From positions 233,449-297,448 of the forward strand of contig NZ_SPUJ01000002.1 of NCBI RefSeq assembly GCF_004522105.1: a stretch of DNA of 64,000 nt, given 5' to 3'. The notes under the pieces were generated by a model. The model ran no database searches and had not been told where the DNA came from. It saw only the letters and a list, made by a program, of their open reading frames with translations. This document shows, piece after piece, positions 48,279 to 58,000 of the stretch (position 1 is its first letter; each line of letters begins with the position of its first letter). This stretch comes from Nocardioides sp. 1609. Lineage in GTDB: Bacteria; Actinomycetota; Actinomycetes; Propionibacteriales; Nocardioidaceae. The position numbers and the translations under genes are program-made.

Positions 48279-49658
48279 CTAGGACGACGGCAGGCCGGCC
48301 GCGCGGAACGCGAGCCGCTTGGCGCGGTCCATGTCGTAGTGGCGCCGGGTGACCAGGCGCTGGGCGAAGAGACCGCCGCCGGACTGGATGTTGGTCACGA
48401 GGTGCCAGCCGCCGTAGGCGTCGGCGGTCGTGTCGCGGATGGCGTGGAAGATCTTCGTGCGGTACTCACCGGAGACCTCGTCGCCGGTCGACATGTACTT
48501 CTCGAGGAACGGGCGCAGCGTCTCGTTGTCGAAGTCGCTCATCGACGGGGCGGTGAGCACCGCACCGCCGGCGATGTCGTGCAGGTGCCGGACCATCGTG
48601 CCGAACTGCACGGCACCCTGGTACTTGGTGACGTTGGTGTACATGTCGTCGGGGTAGTAGAAGCCCTCGGGTGTGGCGTGCGCGTGCATGATCGCGGCCT
48701 CGAGGCCCGCCCGCAGCAGCGTGGCGTGGATGATCATCTCGTCGATCTTCTCCCGCACGTGCGAGATCTTCTGGGTGCCGTTGGCCTCGGCGATCAGCTG
48801 GGCGAGACCGACCAGCTCGTCGGCCTGCTCGACCATGAACGCGGTGCCACCGAGGCGCTCCCACAGCCCGAGCGAGTGCGCGAAGACGGCGGCGTGCTCG
48901 ACCTGGCCGTCGAGGAAGATGTGCTCGTTCGGGATGAAGACGTCGTCGAAGATGCACATGCTGTCCGGCACGCTCTTCTCCGAGGAGACCGGGAAGTCGC
49001 GCGGGTCGCGGTCGGTCGGGTGGTACGTCGTGTTGGTGATGTGCACGCCGGGGGCGTTGACGGGGACCGCGCAGGCGATGGCGTAGTCCTCCTCGCCCGG
49101 CTTCATCGTCTTGGTCGGCATCACCATCATGTGGTGGCCGAGGGCGGCGGCGCTGATGTGCAGCTTGGCGCCGCGGATGACGACGCCGTCCTCGCGCCGC
49201 TCGACGACGCGCACGTAGGCGTCGGGGTCGTCCTGCTGCGACGGGGACTTGCTGCGGTTGCCCTTGGCGTCGGTGATGCACTCGGTGATCCGGATGTCGT
49301 CGCGACGGGCCTTCTCGATGTAGGCCTCGATCCGCGGGATGAACTGCGGCGCCGACGTCGCGATCCGCGAGGCGGCCACGATCAGCGTCATGATCGACTG
49401 GTAGGTCACGTTGAGGAGCAGGTCCATCTCGAGCAGCTCGGGGATCTTCTCCCGCAGGTCCTCGGCGCTGCGCGGCGCGGTGATGACCGGGTTCAGCGCA
49501 CCCGGCTCGGCGGAGAAGTACTTGTCGTACCCCTCGGCCGCGACGTTCATCGGCACGGCGAGACCGGGCTCGGTGCTGAAGTCCTCGATCAGCCGGCCCT
49601 CGAAGTAGACCTTCCGGCCGTCTTGGAGCGAGTCCTTGTACTGCTGTCCCGTCAGCAT
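48279..49658 (-). CDS. HpaB / 4-hydroxybutyryl-CoA dehydratase-family flavoprotein (paralogue 2)
   Basis: A 459-residue flavoprotein that aligns without gaps over at least the first 320 residues with the one at 21812-23224. Shared blocks include DIRITECITDAKGNRSKSP, IRGAKLHISAAALGHHMMVM and GGGLFAQRLVTRRHYDMDRA. His311 is kept, but residue 318 is glycine here where paralogue 1 has cysteine. This weakens any iron-sulfur role and suggests the two differ in chemistry or substrate. It leads the importer operon, with AGGAGG before the ATG and a regulated promoter. No HpaC-type reductase is present nearby. Confidence 0.85.
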   Translation of the reverse strand: MLTGQQYKDSLQDGRKVYFEGRLIEDFSTEPGLAVPMNVAAEGYDKYFSAEPGALNPVITAPRSAEDLREKIPELLEMDLLLNVTYQSIMTLIVAASRIATSAPQFIPRIEAYIEKARRDDIRITECITDAKGNRSKSPSQQDDPDAYVRVVERREDGVVIRGAKLHISAAALGHHMMVMPTKTMKPGEEDYAIACAVPVNAPGVHITNTTYHPTDRDPRDFPVSSEKSVPDSMCIFDDVFIPNEHIFLDGQVEHAAVFAHSLGLWERLGGTAFMVEQADELVGLAQLIAEANGTQKISHVREKIDEMIIHATLLRAGLEAAIMHAHATPEGFYYPDDMYTNVTKYQGAVQFGTMVRHLHDIAGGAVLTAPSMSDFDNETLRPFLEKYMSTGDEVSGEYRTKIFHAIRDTTADAYGGWHLVTNIQSGGGLFAQRLVTRRHYDMDRAKRLAFRAAGLPSS

Positions 49659-49678
49659 GCTGCGGGCCTCCTCTGGCT

Positions 49679-49738
49679 TGACGTGAATGTGACGTCGTCG
49701 TCATGTCCGAGACTGACATGGGGTCCGGAGCGTGTCAA
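49679..49738 (-). promoter_or_regulatory. Importer-operon promoter with two tandem 14-bp operators
   Basis: The minus-strand -35 TTGACA (49738-49733) and -10 CAGTCT (49715-49710) have a 17-base spacer. Downstream lie TGACGTCGTCGTCA (49690-49703, exact fit to TGACGTCRNYGTCA) and TGACGTGAATGTGA (49679-49692, two differences), overlapping by three bases. This is the only promoter of the set with two sites. Confidence 0.6.
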
Positions 49739-49746
49739 GGGTCACA

Positions 49747-49762
49747 CCGAACGATCGCTCGG
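49747..49762. promoter_or_regulatory. 16-bp CCGAACG-type palindrome near the importer promoter
   Basis: CCGAACGATCGCTCGG matches the palindrome at 2915-2930 apart from one arm position. It lies just upstream of the importer-operon -35 and 26 bases beyond the stop of the synthetase gene, so it may be an activator site or a second repressor site. Confidence 0.5.
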
Positions 49763-49787
49763 GTGGTCGGAAGCCCCGGTCCGCGCC

Positions 49788-51356
49788 TCAGGTCCAGTCC
49801 CTCAGCTCGCGCTTGAGGATCTTCCCGCTGGCGTTGATCGGCAGTGCCGGGACGAGGCGGAACTCCGCCGGCACCTTGTACTTGGCCAGGCGCTCGGCGC
49901 AGTGCGCGGCGAGCTCCTCGGGGGTGACCTCGACGCCGTCCGCGACCTGGATCCAGGCCCGCACGACCTCGCTCCAGTGCTCGTCCTCGACGCCGACCAC
50001 GGCGCACTGGACGACCGCCGGGTGCTCGGCGAGGACCGACTCGATCTCGACGGGGTAGATGTTCTCCCCACCCCGCACGATCATGTCCTTCTTGCGGCCG
50101 TGCAGGTACAGGTAGCCGTTCTCGTCGAGGTAGCCCATGTCGCCGGCGCGGAACCAGCCGCCGCGGGTCGCCTCCGCGGTCTCCTCGGGCATCTCGAGGT
50201 AGCCGTCGAAGAGCATGTCGCTGCGGGTCGCGATCTCCCCGACCTCGCCGACCGCGACCTCGCGGAGGTCGTCGTCGACGATGCGCAGCGCGACGCCGAA
50301 CGCGGGCTTGCCGATCGAGCCGAGCAGCTCGGGCCGGCCGGCGAGCGCGCGCCGGTGGTCCTCGGGCCCGAGCAGGGCCTGCAGGCCGGCCTCGGTGCCG
50401 GCGCCGAAGGCGTTGAGGAAGTCGCAGCGGAAGGTGTCCATCGCCCGGCGCAGCAGGTTCGGCGACATCGGCGCGGCGCCGTAGTACATCAGCTCGAGGC
50501 GCTCGTAGTCGTGGTCGTGGACGCCGTCGAGCCGGAGCAGCGTGCTGATCATCGTCGGCACCATGAAGATGCCCGTGAGCCGGTCGGCGGCCAGGTGGTC
50601 CAGGGTGACCTGCGGGTCGAACTGGGGGACGACGAGCGAGGTGAAGCCGTAGGAGACGCCGGCGAGCAGCTGGCAGACGCCGGTGATGTGGAACGTGGGG
50701 GCCGCGGTGTAGCGGACCTCCTCGGGCAGCATCCGGAACTCGATGACCTGCTCGGCGACGATCGCCTTCATCATCCGCTGCGACTGCAGCACGCCCTTGG
50801 GCAGCCCGGTCGTGCCGGAGGTGAAGGCCAGCCCGACGACGTCGCGGTCGCCCGCGACCACCGGCGGCTCGGCCTCGGAGCCGGTCGCGAGGAGGTCCTC
50901 GTACCCGGAGGTCGACTCCCCGGGCCGCTCGTCGAGGGCGAGCACCAGCGGGATGCCGTGCTGCTCGCCGATGCCCTCGAGCATCTCGGCGTAGCGCAGC
51001 TCGTGGAAGAACGCCGTGGGCCGGGCCCGGGCGGTGAGCACGTCGACCTCGCCGCGGCGCAGGCGGTAGTTGAGCGGCACGTAGACCGCCCCGAGCTTGC
51101 AGGCGGCCAGCACGATCTCGACGTAGCGGTGCGAGTCGAGGGCGAAGACCGCGAGCCGGTCGCCGCGGCCGACACCCTGGGCCCGCAGCGCCGAGACGAG
51201 CCGGTTCACCCGGGCGTTCGTCTGGGCGAAGGTGTGGTGGCTGCCGTCGGGGAACAGGAAGCTGGCGCGGTCGGGCTGGGCGCGCGCCGTCATCGTGATG
51301 CTCTCGCCGAGGCTGACCTGCATGGTCTCGCCCAGGCCGGTGGCGAAGGTGGTCAC
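49788..51356 (-). CDS. Acyl-CoA synthetase (AMP-forming)
   Basis: A 522-residue ANL ligase. Motifs: FTSGTTGLPKGVLQSQRMMK, FGAGTEAGLQAL, the hinge RGGENIYPVEIE and the terminal lysine in NASGKILKREL. The GTG at 51356 overlaps the CaiB stop (GTGA) and was taken as the start; a Met 11 codons later is an alternative. It is the third gene of the thiolase-CaiB-ligase operon. With a CoA-transferase family protein next to it, the locus has two ways of making CoA thioesters. Confidence 0.92.
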   Translation of the reverse strand: MTTFATGLGETMQVSLGESITMTARAQPDRASFLFPDGSHHTFAQTNARVNRLVSALRAQGVGRGDRLAVFALDSHRYVEIVLAACKLGAVYVPLNYRLRRGEVDVLTARARPTAFFHELRYAEMLEGIGEQHGIPLVLALDERPGESTSGYEDLLATGSEAEPPVVAGDRDVVGLAFTSGTTGLPKGVLQSQRMMKAIVAEQVIEFRMLPEEVRYTAAPTFHITGVCQLLAGVSYGFTSLVVPQFDPQVTLDHLAADRLTGIFMVPTMISTLLRLDGVHDHDYERLELMYYGAAPMSPNLLRRAMDTFRCDFLNAFGAGTEAGLQALLGPEDHRRALAGRPELLGSIGKPAFGVALRIVDDDLREVAVGEVGEIATRSDMLFDGYLEMPEETAEATRGGWFRAGDMGYLDENGYLYLHGRKKDMIVRGGENIYPVEIESVLAEHPAVVQCAVVGVEDEHWSEVVRAWIQVADGVEVTPEELAAHCAERLAKYKVPAEFRLVPALPINASGKILKRELRDWT

Positions 51357-52483
51357 GGGACGCTCACGTCCTCTCGCTGGTGGTCGGTCAGGACCGCCGC
51401 GGCCGCGGGCGACAGACCCCACGCCTGCAGGCGGTCGACGGTCGCGGCGGTGCGGGCGCCGGGCAGCGAGCTCGGCGTCCGGTCGAAGCGGGGCGCGGGG
51501 GCCGGCTGGCGGCCGCCCGGGCCGTCGACGAAGGTCTGCCGGGCCCGCACGTGCGGGGCGTCGGCGACCTCGGACGGCGCGTGGACCGGGTGCACGCAGG
51601 CGTCGCTCGCGCCGAAGACGGCGTCCCACTCCGTGCGGGTGCGACCGGCGAAGACCTCGGCGAAGCGCTGGGCGAGCACCGGCCAGCCGGCCCGGTCGAG
51701 CTGGTCCGGGAGGTCGGCGTCCGCGAGACCGAGCCCGTCGAGCAGGGCGGCGTAGAAGGGCGCCTCGATCGACCCGACGCTCATGTGGCCGCCGTCCGCG
51801 GTGGCGTAGCAGCGGTAGAACGGCGCGGCGCCGTCGAGCAGGTTGGTGCCGCGCTCGTCGTTCCACACCCCCTGGGCCCGCATCGAGTGCAGGTGGGTGG
51901 TCAGCAGCGCGGCGCCGTCGACCATGGCGGCGTCGACGACCTGGCCGCGCCCGGACGTCGCGCGCTCGACCAGGGCGGCCAGCACCCCGAAGGCGAGGAG
52001 CAGGCCGCCCCCGCCGAAGTCGCCGACCAGGTTGAGCGGCGGCACCGGCGGGCCGCCGGCGGGACCGATCGCCCCGAGCGCGCCCGAGAGCGCGACGTAG
52101 TTGATGTCGTGGCCGGCGGCCCGGGCGAGGGGGCCGTCCTGGCCCCAGCCGGTCATCCGTCCGTAGACCAGCCGCGGGTTGCGCGCCAGGCACTCGTCGG
52201 GCCCGAGGCCGAGCCGCTCCATGACGCCGGGGCGGAAGCCCTCCACGAGGACGTCGGCGCCGTCGACCAGCGCGGCGACGGCGTCGCGGACGACGGGGTC
52301 CTTGAGGTCGGCGGCGACCGTCGTCCGGCCGCGGCCGAGCAGGTCGGGCTCGGCCACCGTCGGCACCGGCCGGTCGATGCGGACGACGTCCGCGCCGTGG
52401 TCGGCCAGCATCATCGTCGCGAACGGCGCGGGCGCGAGGCCGGCGAGCTCGACCACCCGCAGGCCGGCGAGCGGTCCGGTCAC
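51353..52483 (-). CDS. CaiB/BaiF family CoA-transferase or racemase
   Basis: A 376-residue family-III CoA-transferase-like protein (VTGPLAGLRVVELAGLAPAP). Characteristic stretches are FATMMLADHGADVVRIDRP, DVLVEGFRPGVMERLGLGPD, GRMTGWGQDGPLARAAGHDI with the expected catalytic aspartate, and GRGQVVDAAMVDGAALLT. Members either transfer CoA between acids or racemise 2-methylacyl-CoA (alpha-methylacyl-CoA racemase). The latter is a real possibility here, because racemisation is needed before dehydrogenation of branched side chains. The start overlaps the thiolase stop (GTGA). Confidence 0.92.
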   Translation of the reverse strand: MTGPLAGLRVVELAGLAPAPFATMMLADHGADVVRIDRPVPTVAEPDLLGRGRTTVAADLKDPVVRDAVAALVDGADVLVEGFRPGVMERLGLGPDECLARNPRLVYGRMTGWGQDGPLARAAGHDINYVALSGALGAIGPAGGPPVPPLNLVGDFGGGGLLLAFGVLAALVERATSGRGQVVDAAMVDGAALLTTHLHSMRAQGVWNDERGTNLLDGAAPFYRCYATADGGHMSVGSIEAPFYAALLDGLGLADADLPDQLDRAGWPVLAQRFAEVFAGRTRTEWDAVFGASDACVHPVHAPSEVADAPHVRARQTFVDGPGGRQPAPAPRFDRTPSSLPGARTAATVDRLQAWGLSPAAAAVLTDHQREDVSVP

Positions 52484-53679
52484 AGGCGCTCGATGATCGT
52501 CGCGTTGGCCAGGCCGGCGCCCTCGCACATCGTCTGGAGGCCGTAGCGACCGCCGCTGCGCTCGAGCTCGCACAACAGGGTCGACATCAGCTTGCTGCCC
52601 GAGGAGCCGAGCGGGTGGCCCAGCGCGATGGCGCCGCCGTTGACGTTGACCTTGGCGAGGTCGAAGCCGGTCTCCTTCTGCCACGCCAGGACGACGGAGG
52701 CGAAGGCCTCGTTGATCTCGACGACGTCGATGTCGTCGACGCCCAGCCCGGAGCGCTCGAGGACCTTCTGCGTCGCCGGGATCGGGGCGGTGAGCATCGC
52801 GATCGGGTCGGCGCCGGCCACCGCGAACGTGTGGAAGCGGGCCCGGGGGGTCAGACCGAGCTGGAGGGCGCGCTCCTCGGACATGATGAGCACCGCCGAG
52901 GCGCCGTCGGTGATCTGGGAGCTGTTGGCCGCCGTCACCCGGCCGTCGGGCAGGAAGGCCGGCTTGAGGTTCGCCAGCTTCTCCGCGGTGCTCGCGCGGA
53001 TGCCCTCGTCGGCGGTGAGGTCGCGGCCGTGGTGGGTCGCGGCGCGGGCCTCGGGGTCCCAGGTGCGCACCTCCACCGGGAGGAGCTCCCGGTCGAAGCG
53101 ACCTCCGTCGCGGGCGGCCGCGGCGCGCTGCTGGCTCTGCAGCCCGAAGGCGTCGAGGTCCTCGCGGGTGAGGTCCCACCGCTCGGCGATCAGCTCGGCG
53201 CTGAGCCCCTGGTGGACCAGCCCCTTCGTGCCGAACGTCTCGACGTCGGCGTAGCGCTCGTGGACGAGCGGGCCGAACGGCTCGCCGCCGCCTCGGGTCG
53301 AGCCCATCGGCGTCCTGGTCATCACCTCGACACCGGCGGCGACCACCACGTCGTAGGCCCCGGCGATGACGCCCTGGGCGGCGAAGTGGGCGGCCTGCTG
53401 GCTCGACCCGCACTGCCGGTCGATGGTCGTGGCGGGCACCGTGTCCGGCCAGCCCGCGGCCAGCACGGCCGAGCGGCCGACGTTCACCCCCTGGTCGCCC
53501 ACCTGGGAGACGCAGCCCATGATCACGTCGTCGACGAGGGCGGGGTCGAGGTCGTTGCGCTCTCCCAGGGCGCGCAGGACGGTGCCGGCCAGGTCGGCGG
53601 CGTGCCACCCGCCGAGCGAGCCGTTGCGCTTGCCGCCGGGGGTGCGGATCGCGTCGACGATCACCGCGTTTCGTGACAT
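52480..53679 (-). CDS. Acetyl-CoA acetyltransferase (thiolase)
   Basis: A 399-residue thiolase that cleaves 3-ketoacyl-CoA. The acylated nucleophile is Cys90 in DRQCGSSQQA, the GHP motif has His355 (ALGHPLGSSGSK), and the second cysteine is Cys385 (LQTMCEGAGLANA). The length is that of degradative thiolases. It is the first gene of its operon, starting at the ATG at 53679 after GAGGAG, with a strong promoter and the 14-bp operator about 50 bases upstream. It would perform the final cleavage for the cycles run by the dehydrogenases and hydratases in this island. Confidence 0.95.
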   Translation of the reverse strand: MSRNAVIVDAIRTPGGKRNGSLGGWHAADLAGTVLRALGERNDLDPALVDDVIMGCVSQVGDQGVNVGRSAVLAAGWPDTVPATTIDRQCGSSQQAAHFAAQGVIAGAYDVVVAAGVEVMTRTPMGSTRGGGEPFGPLVHERYADVETFGTKGLVHQGLSAELIAERWDLTREDLDAFGLQSQQRAAAARDGGRFDRELLPVEVRTWDPEARAATHHGRDLTADEGIRASTAEKLANLKPAFLPDGRVTAANSSQITDGASAVLIMSEERALQLGLTPRARFHTFAVAGADPIAMLTAPIPATQKVLERSGLGVDDIDVVEINEAFASVVLAWQKETGFDLAKVNVNGGAIALGHPLGSSGSKLMSTLLCELERSGGRYGLQTMCEGAGLANATIIERL

Positions 53680-53727
53680 GGGAGAGCTCCTCGATCGGTT
53701 GCTGCCGGGACGTACGACGTTTGATAT

Positions 53728-53769
53728 TGACGTCGCTGTCACATTAGGGTCGGGCCCGAGACGTGTCAA
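53728..53769 (-). promoter_or_regulatory. Thiolase promoter (TTGACA-17-TAATGT) with 14-bp operator
   Basis: The minus-strand -35 TTGACA (53769-53764) and -10 TAATGT (53746-53741) are 17 bases apart. TGACGTCGCTGTCA (53728-53741), an exact fit to TGACGTCRNYGTCA, begins at the last base of the -10. The -35 lies in the 14-mer GTGACCGTTGACAC, which is shared exactly with the promoter at 33860-33889. Confidence 0.75.
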
Positions 53770-53815
53770 CGGTCACGTCCAGGTGCCAGGTCAGCCAGGT
53801 GAGGTGGAGGTCGTC

Positions 53816-54856
53816 GTGCGGGTCGGGATGTCGTTGGCGTACGCAGGGGGGTTCTGGGAGACCGTCGAGGACCTCGTGGCCTACGAGCGGGCGGGCCTGC
53901 AGATGGTCTTCGTGCCCGAGGCCTACAGCTTCGACGCGGTCAGCCAGCTCGGGTTCATCGCCGCCCGCACCGAGCACCTCGAGATCGCCTCGGGGATCCT
54001 CCAGATCTACAGCCGGACGCCGACGCTGACCGCGATGACGGCGGCCGGTCTCGACCACGTGTCGAACGGCCGCTTCACCCTCGGCCTCGGCGCGTCCGGG
54101 CCCCAGGTCGTCGAGGGGTTCCACGGGGTGGCCTACCACCAGCCCCTGGTCCGCACCCGCGAGGTGGTCGAGGTCTGCCGCAAGGTCTGGCGCCGCGAGG
54201 TGCTGCGGCACGAGGGTCGCCACTTCACGATCCCGCTCCCCGAGGGCGAGGGCACCGGGCTGGGCAAGCCGCTGCGCCTGATCAACCACCCCGTCCGCGA
54301 CCGGATCCCGATCATGCTGGCCGCGCTCGGCCCCAGGAACGTCGCCCAGGCGGCCGAGATCGCCGACGGGTGGGAGCCGCTCTTCTACTACCCCGAGCGC
54401 GCCGACGACGTCTGGGGCGACCCGCTGCGCGAGGGCGCCGGCCGGCGCGACCCCGACCTCGGCCCGCTCGACGTCGTCGTCGGCGCCCACCTCGCGATCG
54501 GTGACGACGTCGAGGACCTCAAGGCCCAGGCGCGCGCCCAGGTCGCGCTCTACGTCGGCGGGATGGGCGCGCGCGGCCGCAACTTCTACAACACCCTCGC
54601 CCAGCGCTACGGCTTCGAGCGCGAGGCCGCCCTCGTCCAGGACCACTACCTCGCCGGCCGCAAGGACGACGCCGCGGCCGCCGTCCCCGACGAGCTCGTG
54701 GACCTGACGTCGCTGATCGGTCCCGAGGGCTTCGTGCGCGACCGGCTCGCCGCGCTCCGCGCCAGCGGTGCGACGACCCTCAACCTCACCCCCGTCGGCC
54801 GCACCCTCGGCGACCGGCTCCGTGACGTCGAGACGCTCCGCACGCTGCTCGCCTGA
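53816..54856 (+). CDS. F420-type luciferase-like (LLM) oxidoreductase
   Basis: A 346-residue bacterial-luciferase-fold TIM-barrel protein with GGAGG 5 bases before the GTG start. VRVGMSLAYAGGFWETVEDL and VFVPEAYSFDAVSQLGFIAA open the barrel. ASGILQIYSRTPTLTAMTAA, NGRFTLGLGASGPQVVEGFH and PIMLAALGPRNVAQAAEIAD are typical of actinobacterial F420-dependent LLM proteins. The cofactor (F420 or FMN) is inferred from the subgroup. It is divergent from the thiolase gene and shares its regulatory gap, so it may belong to the same pathway, perhaps reducing an enoyl or keto intermediate. Confidence 0.88.
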   Translation: MRVGMSLAYAGGFWETVEDLVAYERAGLQMVFVPEAYSFDAVSQLGFIAARTEHLEIASGILQIYSRTPTLTAMTAAGLDHVSNGRFTLGLGASGPQVVEGFHGVAYHQPLVRTREVVEVCRKVWRREVLRHEGRHFTIPLPEGEGTGLGKPLRLINHPVRDRIPIMLAALGPRNVAQAAEIADGWEPLFYYPERADDVWGDPLREGAGRRDPDLGPLDVVVGAHLAIGDDVEDLKAQARAQVALYVGGMGARGRNFYNTLAQRYGFEREAALVQDHYLAGRKDDAAAAVPDELVDLTSLIGPEGFVRDRLAALRASGATTLNLTPVGRTLGDRLRDVETLRTLLA

Positions 54857-55026
54857 GCGGGCTCGGCCTCTCCCCCAGGTCCACCCGCCAAGCACCCGCC
54901 CCCCGTGGGCCCCCCGGGTCCTACCGAAATGCACTTCTGCTCCACAGAGTGCCCACAGCATGGCAAAATCCGGGCTCACGAGCAGCGGGGCGGTCACGCT
55001 CTGTTGACATCACACTGATCCTTGGT

Positions 55027-58000
55027 ATGGGGGCACCCGCTTTGTCGCACCATCTCTTGCGCCGCTCTGCACGTCGGGCCGGGCGCGGCTTCGTCGTGCT
55101 CCTGGTCGGCATCGCCGGGACCCTCGCCCTGGTGCCGCTGGCCCCGAGCGCCGAGGCGGCGGTCATCCGGTCGTTCACGAAGCTCTACTCGGCCCAGATC
55201 AACGGGAGCATCCAGGTCACCGGCAACACGCTGATGACCTGCGCCGCGAGCACGACCTGCACCAGCGCACGCAACGGGACCTCGACGACGAACGGCAACA
55301 ACCAGTTCACGATGGTCCGGCTCGACACCGACTCCGACACCTCGACCACCTCGAGCTCGACGGCCAACGTGACCCTGCCCGCCGGGGCCACCGTCGCCAA
55401 GGCCTATCTGTTCTGGGGTGCCAGCACGACTGCGAGCGGCGCCAGCAGCACCATCAGGTTCCGGACGCCGGCAGCCGGCTACCAGACCCTCACCTCTGAC
55501 GGACGGGACACCCAGGCCGGTCACTACAGCGCCTACCGGGACGTCACCGACCTCGTCCGAGCCGGTGGCGCGGGCACCTACGGCGGCGCCGACATCCCGC
55601 TCGCCTTCGGGTCCGCCGACCAGTACGCCGGCTGGAGCCTGGTGGTCGCGGTCGCCGACCCCGCGGCCCCCCTTCGCGACCTCTCCATCTTCTCCGGCTA
55701 CGCCTCGGTGTCCAACGGAAACCCCGCCACGGCCTCGATCGCGGGCTTCCTCACCCCGCCGAGCGGCGCCGTCGTGTCCAAGGTCGGAATGGTCGTCTAC
55801 GAAGGAGACATCCAGCTCACCGGTGACCAGTTCCAGATCAACGGGGTCGCCCAGTCCGACGGCAGCGCCGGGTCGACGACCAACTTCTTCAACAGCCGCA
55901 TCTCCGACAACAGCGCGGTCCTGACGAACCGCAACCCGGCCGACGTGAACTCGCTCGGCACCGAGGCCAAGTCGTTCTCCACCACGGCCATCCCCAACAA
56001 CGCGACCTCGGCCAACCTCGCGTTCAGCAGCACCGGCGACGTGTACTTCCCGGCTGCGCTGACCAGCCAGATCGACCTGTACGCCCCCACGATCGCCGGC
56101 AACAAGACCGTCACCAACCTCACCCGCAACACCACCGCGCAGGTCGGCGACCTGCTCGAGTACCAGATGACGTTCACCAACACCGGCGACGACAACGCCA
56201 CCAACAGCGTGCTGCGCGACCCGCTGCCGACGCACGTGGCCTACGTGCCCGGTTCGATCCAGGTGACCGCCGGTCCCAACACCGGCGTCAAGACCGACGG
56301 CGCCGGCGACGACGTGGGCGAGTACGTCGCGGCCGAGCGCACGGTGCGGGTCCGGATCGGCAGCGGCGCGACCGCCACGACCGGCGGCACCCTGGCCAAG
56401 AACGTCGCCACCACCGTGAAGTTCCGCGCCGTCCTGACCGACCCGTCGGCGGGCACGGTCGTCGACAACGCGGTGCTCCTCGAGTACCGCGCGCCCCAGA
56501 TCGGACGCGACTACACCTACACCTCGGCGGTGGTGTCGACCCCGGTCACCGCGCGAGCCGACCTCGCCCTCACCAAGACCGCCTCGCCCGCGAGCGTCGT
56601 GGCCGGCGCGCCGCTCACCTACACCCTGGGCGTCACCAACAACGGGGAGAACACCGCGACGAACACCGTCGTCTCCGACACCCTCCCCGCGGACGTCGTC
56701 CTCACCTCCGCGACCACGGCGGGCGGGACCTGCACCGACGCGTCCGGCACCGTGACCTGCCTGCTCGGCGACGTGCCCAACGGCGCCACCCGCACCATCG
56801 AGATCGTGACCCGGGTGCGGCCGGCGTTCGCCGGCTCCTCGATCACCAACGTCGCCACGGTGTCCTCCGACCTCTCCGACCCGGTCGCGGCCAACAACAC
56901 CGCCTCTGTGAGCACGACGGTCACCCGTGCCGCCGACGTCCGCGTCACCAAGACCGTCTCACCGACCAGCCCGGTGGCCGGTCGGGACGTCACCTACACG
57001 ATCGCCGTCCAGAACGCCGGCCCGTCGACGGCGAACGCCGTCAACCTCGCCGACACGCTGCCCACGGCCTTCCTCACCAACCCGGGGGTGACCGCCTCGA
57101 CGACGACCGGCACCTGCGCCATCGGGGGACGCACCGTGGCGTGCGAGCTCGGCAACGTCGCCCCCGGCGCCACCGTGACGGTCACCGTCGTCGGGCGGCT
57201 CGACCCGTCCTACACCGGCGGCGCCGTGGCCAACACCGCGAGCGCCACCACGACGACGCCCGACCCCACCCCTGGCAACAACACCTCGACGGCGACGTTC
57301 ACCCCCGCCACCGCGCAGGCCGACCTCGTGGTCGACAAGACGACCGTCACGAACCCGGTGGTACCGGGCCGCCCGGTCGAGTACCGGGTCACCGTCACCA
57401 ACAACGGCCCGTCGGACGCCGTGGGCGTCGTGCTGGCAGACGCCGTGCCGAGCACCATCACCGGGGTGGCTGCGACGCCGTCCCAGGGCACCTGCACGAC
57501 CACCGTCTCGTGCGCGCTCGGCACCGTGCCGGCTGGCAGCACGGCCACGGTCACCGTGACCGGCGTGGTGGTCGCCGGTGCCGTCGGAACCGTCACCAAC
57601 AGCGCCACCGTCTCGAGCGGCACTGCCGACCCCACCCCCGGCAACAACACCGGCTCCACCAGCGACACCGTCCAGCCGCGCGCCGACGTCGCGATCAGCA
57701 AGACCGCCGGTCCCGCCGTCGCCGGGAGCAACGTGACCTACACCGTCACGGTCACCAACAACGGCCCGTCCGTCGCTCGCGACGTCGTGGTCACCGACCC
57801 CGTCCCCGCTCCGCTGACCCTCGTCTCGGCCACCGGCAGCCAGGGCACCTGCACGACTCCGGGCAACACGGCGCGCTGCGCCCTCGGCGTCCTGCCCCCC
57901 GGCGCCGCGGCGACGATGACCATCGTCGTGGGCACCCCCGCGGACGACAGCGCGAACGGCGTCGTCAACACCGCCACCGTGGCGACGTCCACGACCGACC

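Noticed and set aside
48261..51755. Open frame of 1164 codons on the plus strand
   Set aside because: It is the antisense shadow of the HpaB-like and acyl-CoA synthetase genes, with no recognisable motif and biased composition.
55004..55031. TTGACA-16-TATGGG as promoter of the giant protein
   Set aside because: The -10 would overlap the ATG at 55027 and force an unsupported downstream start; left undecided instead of annotated.
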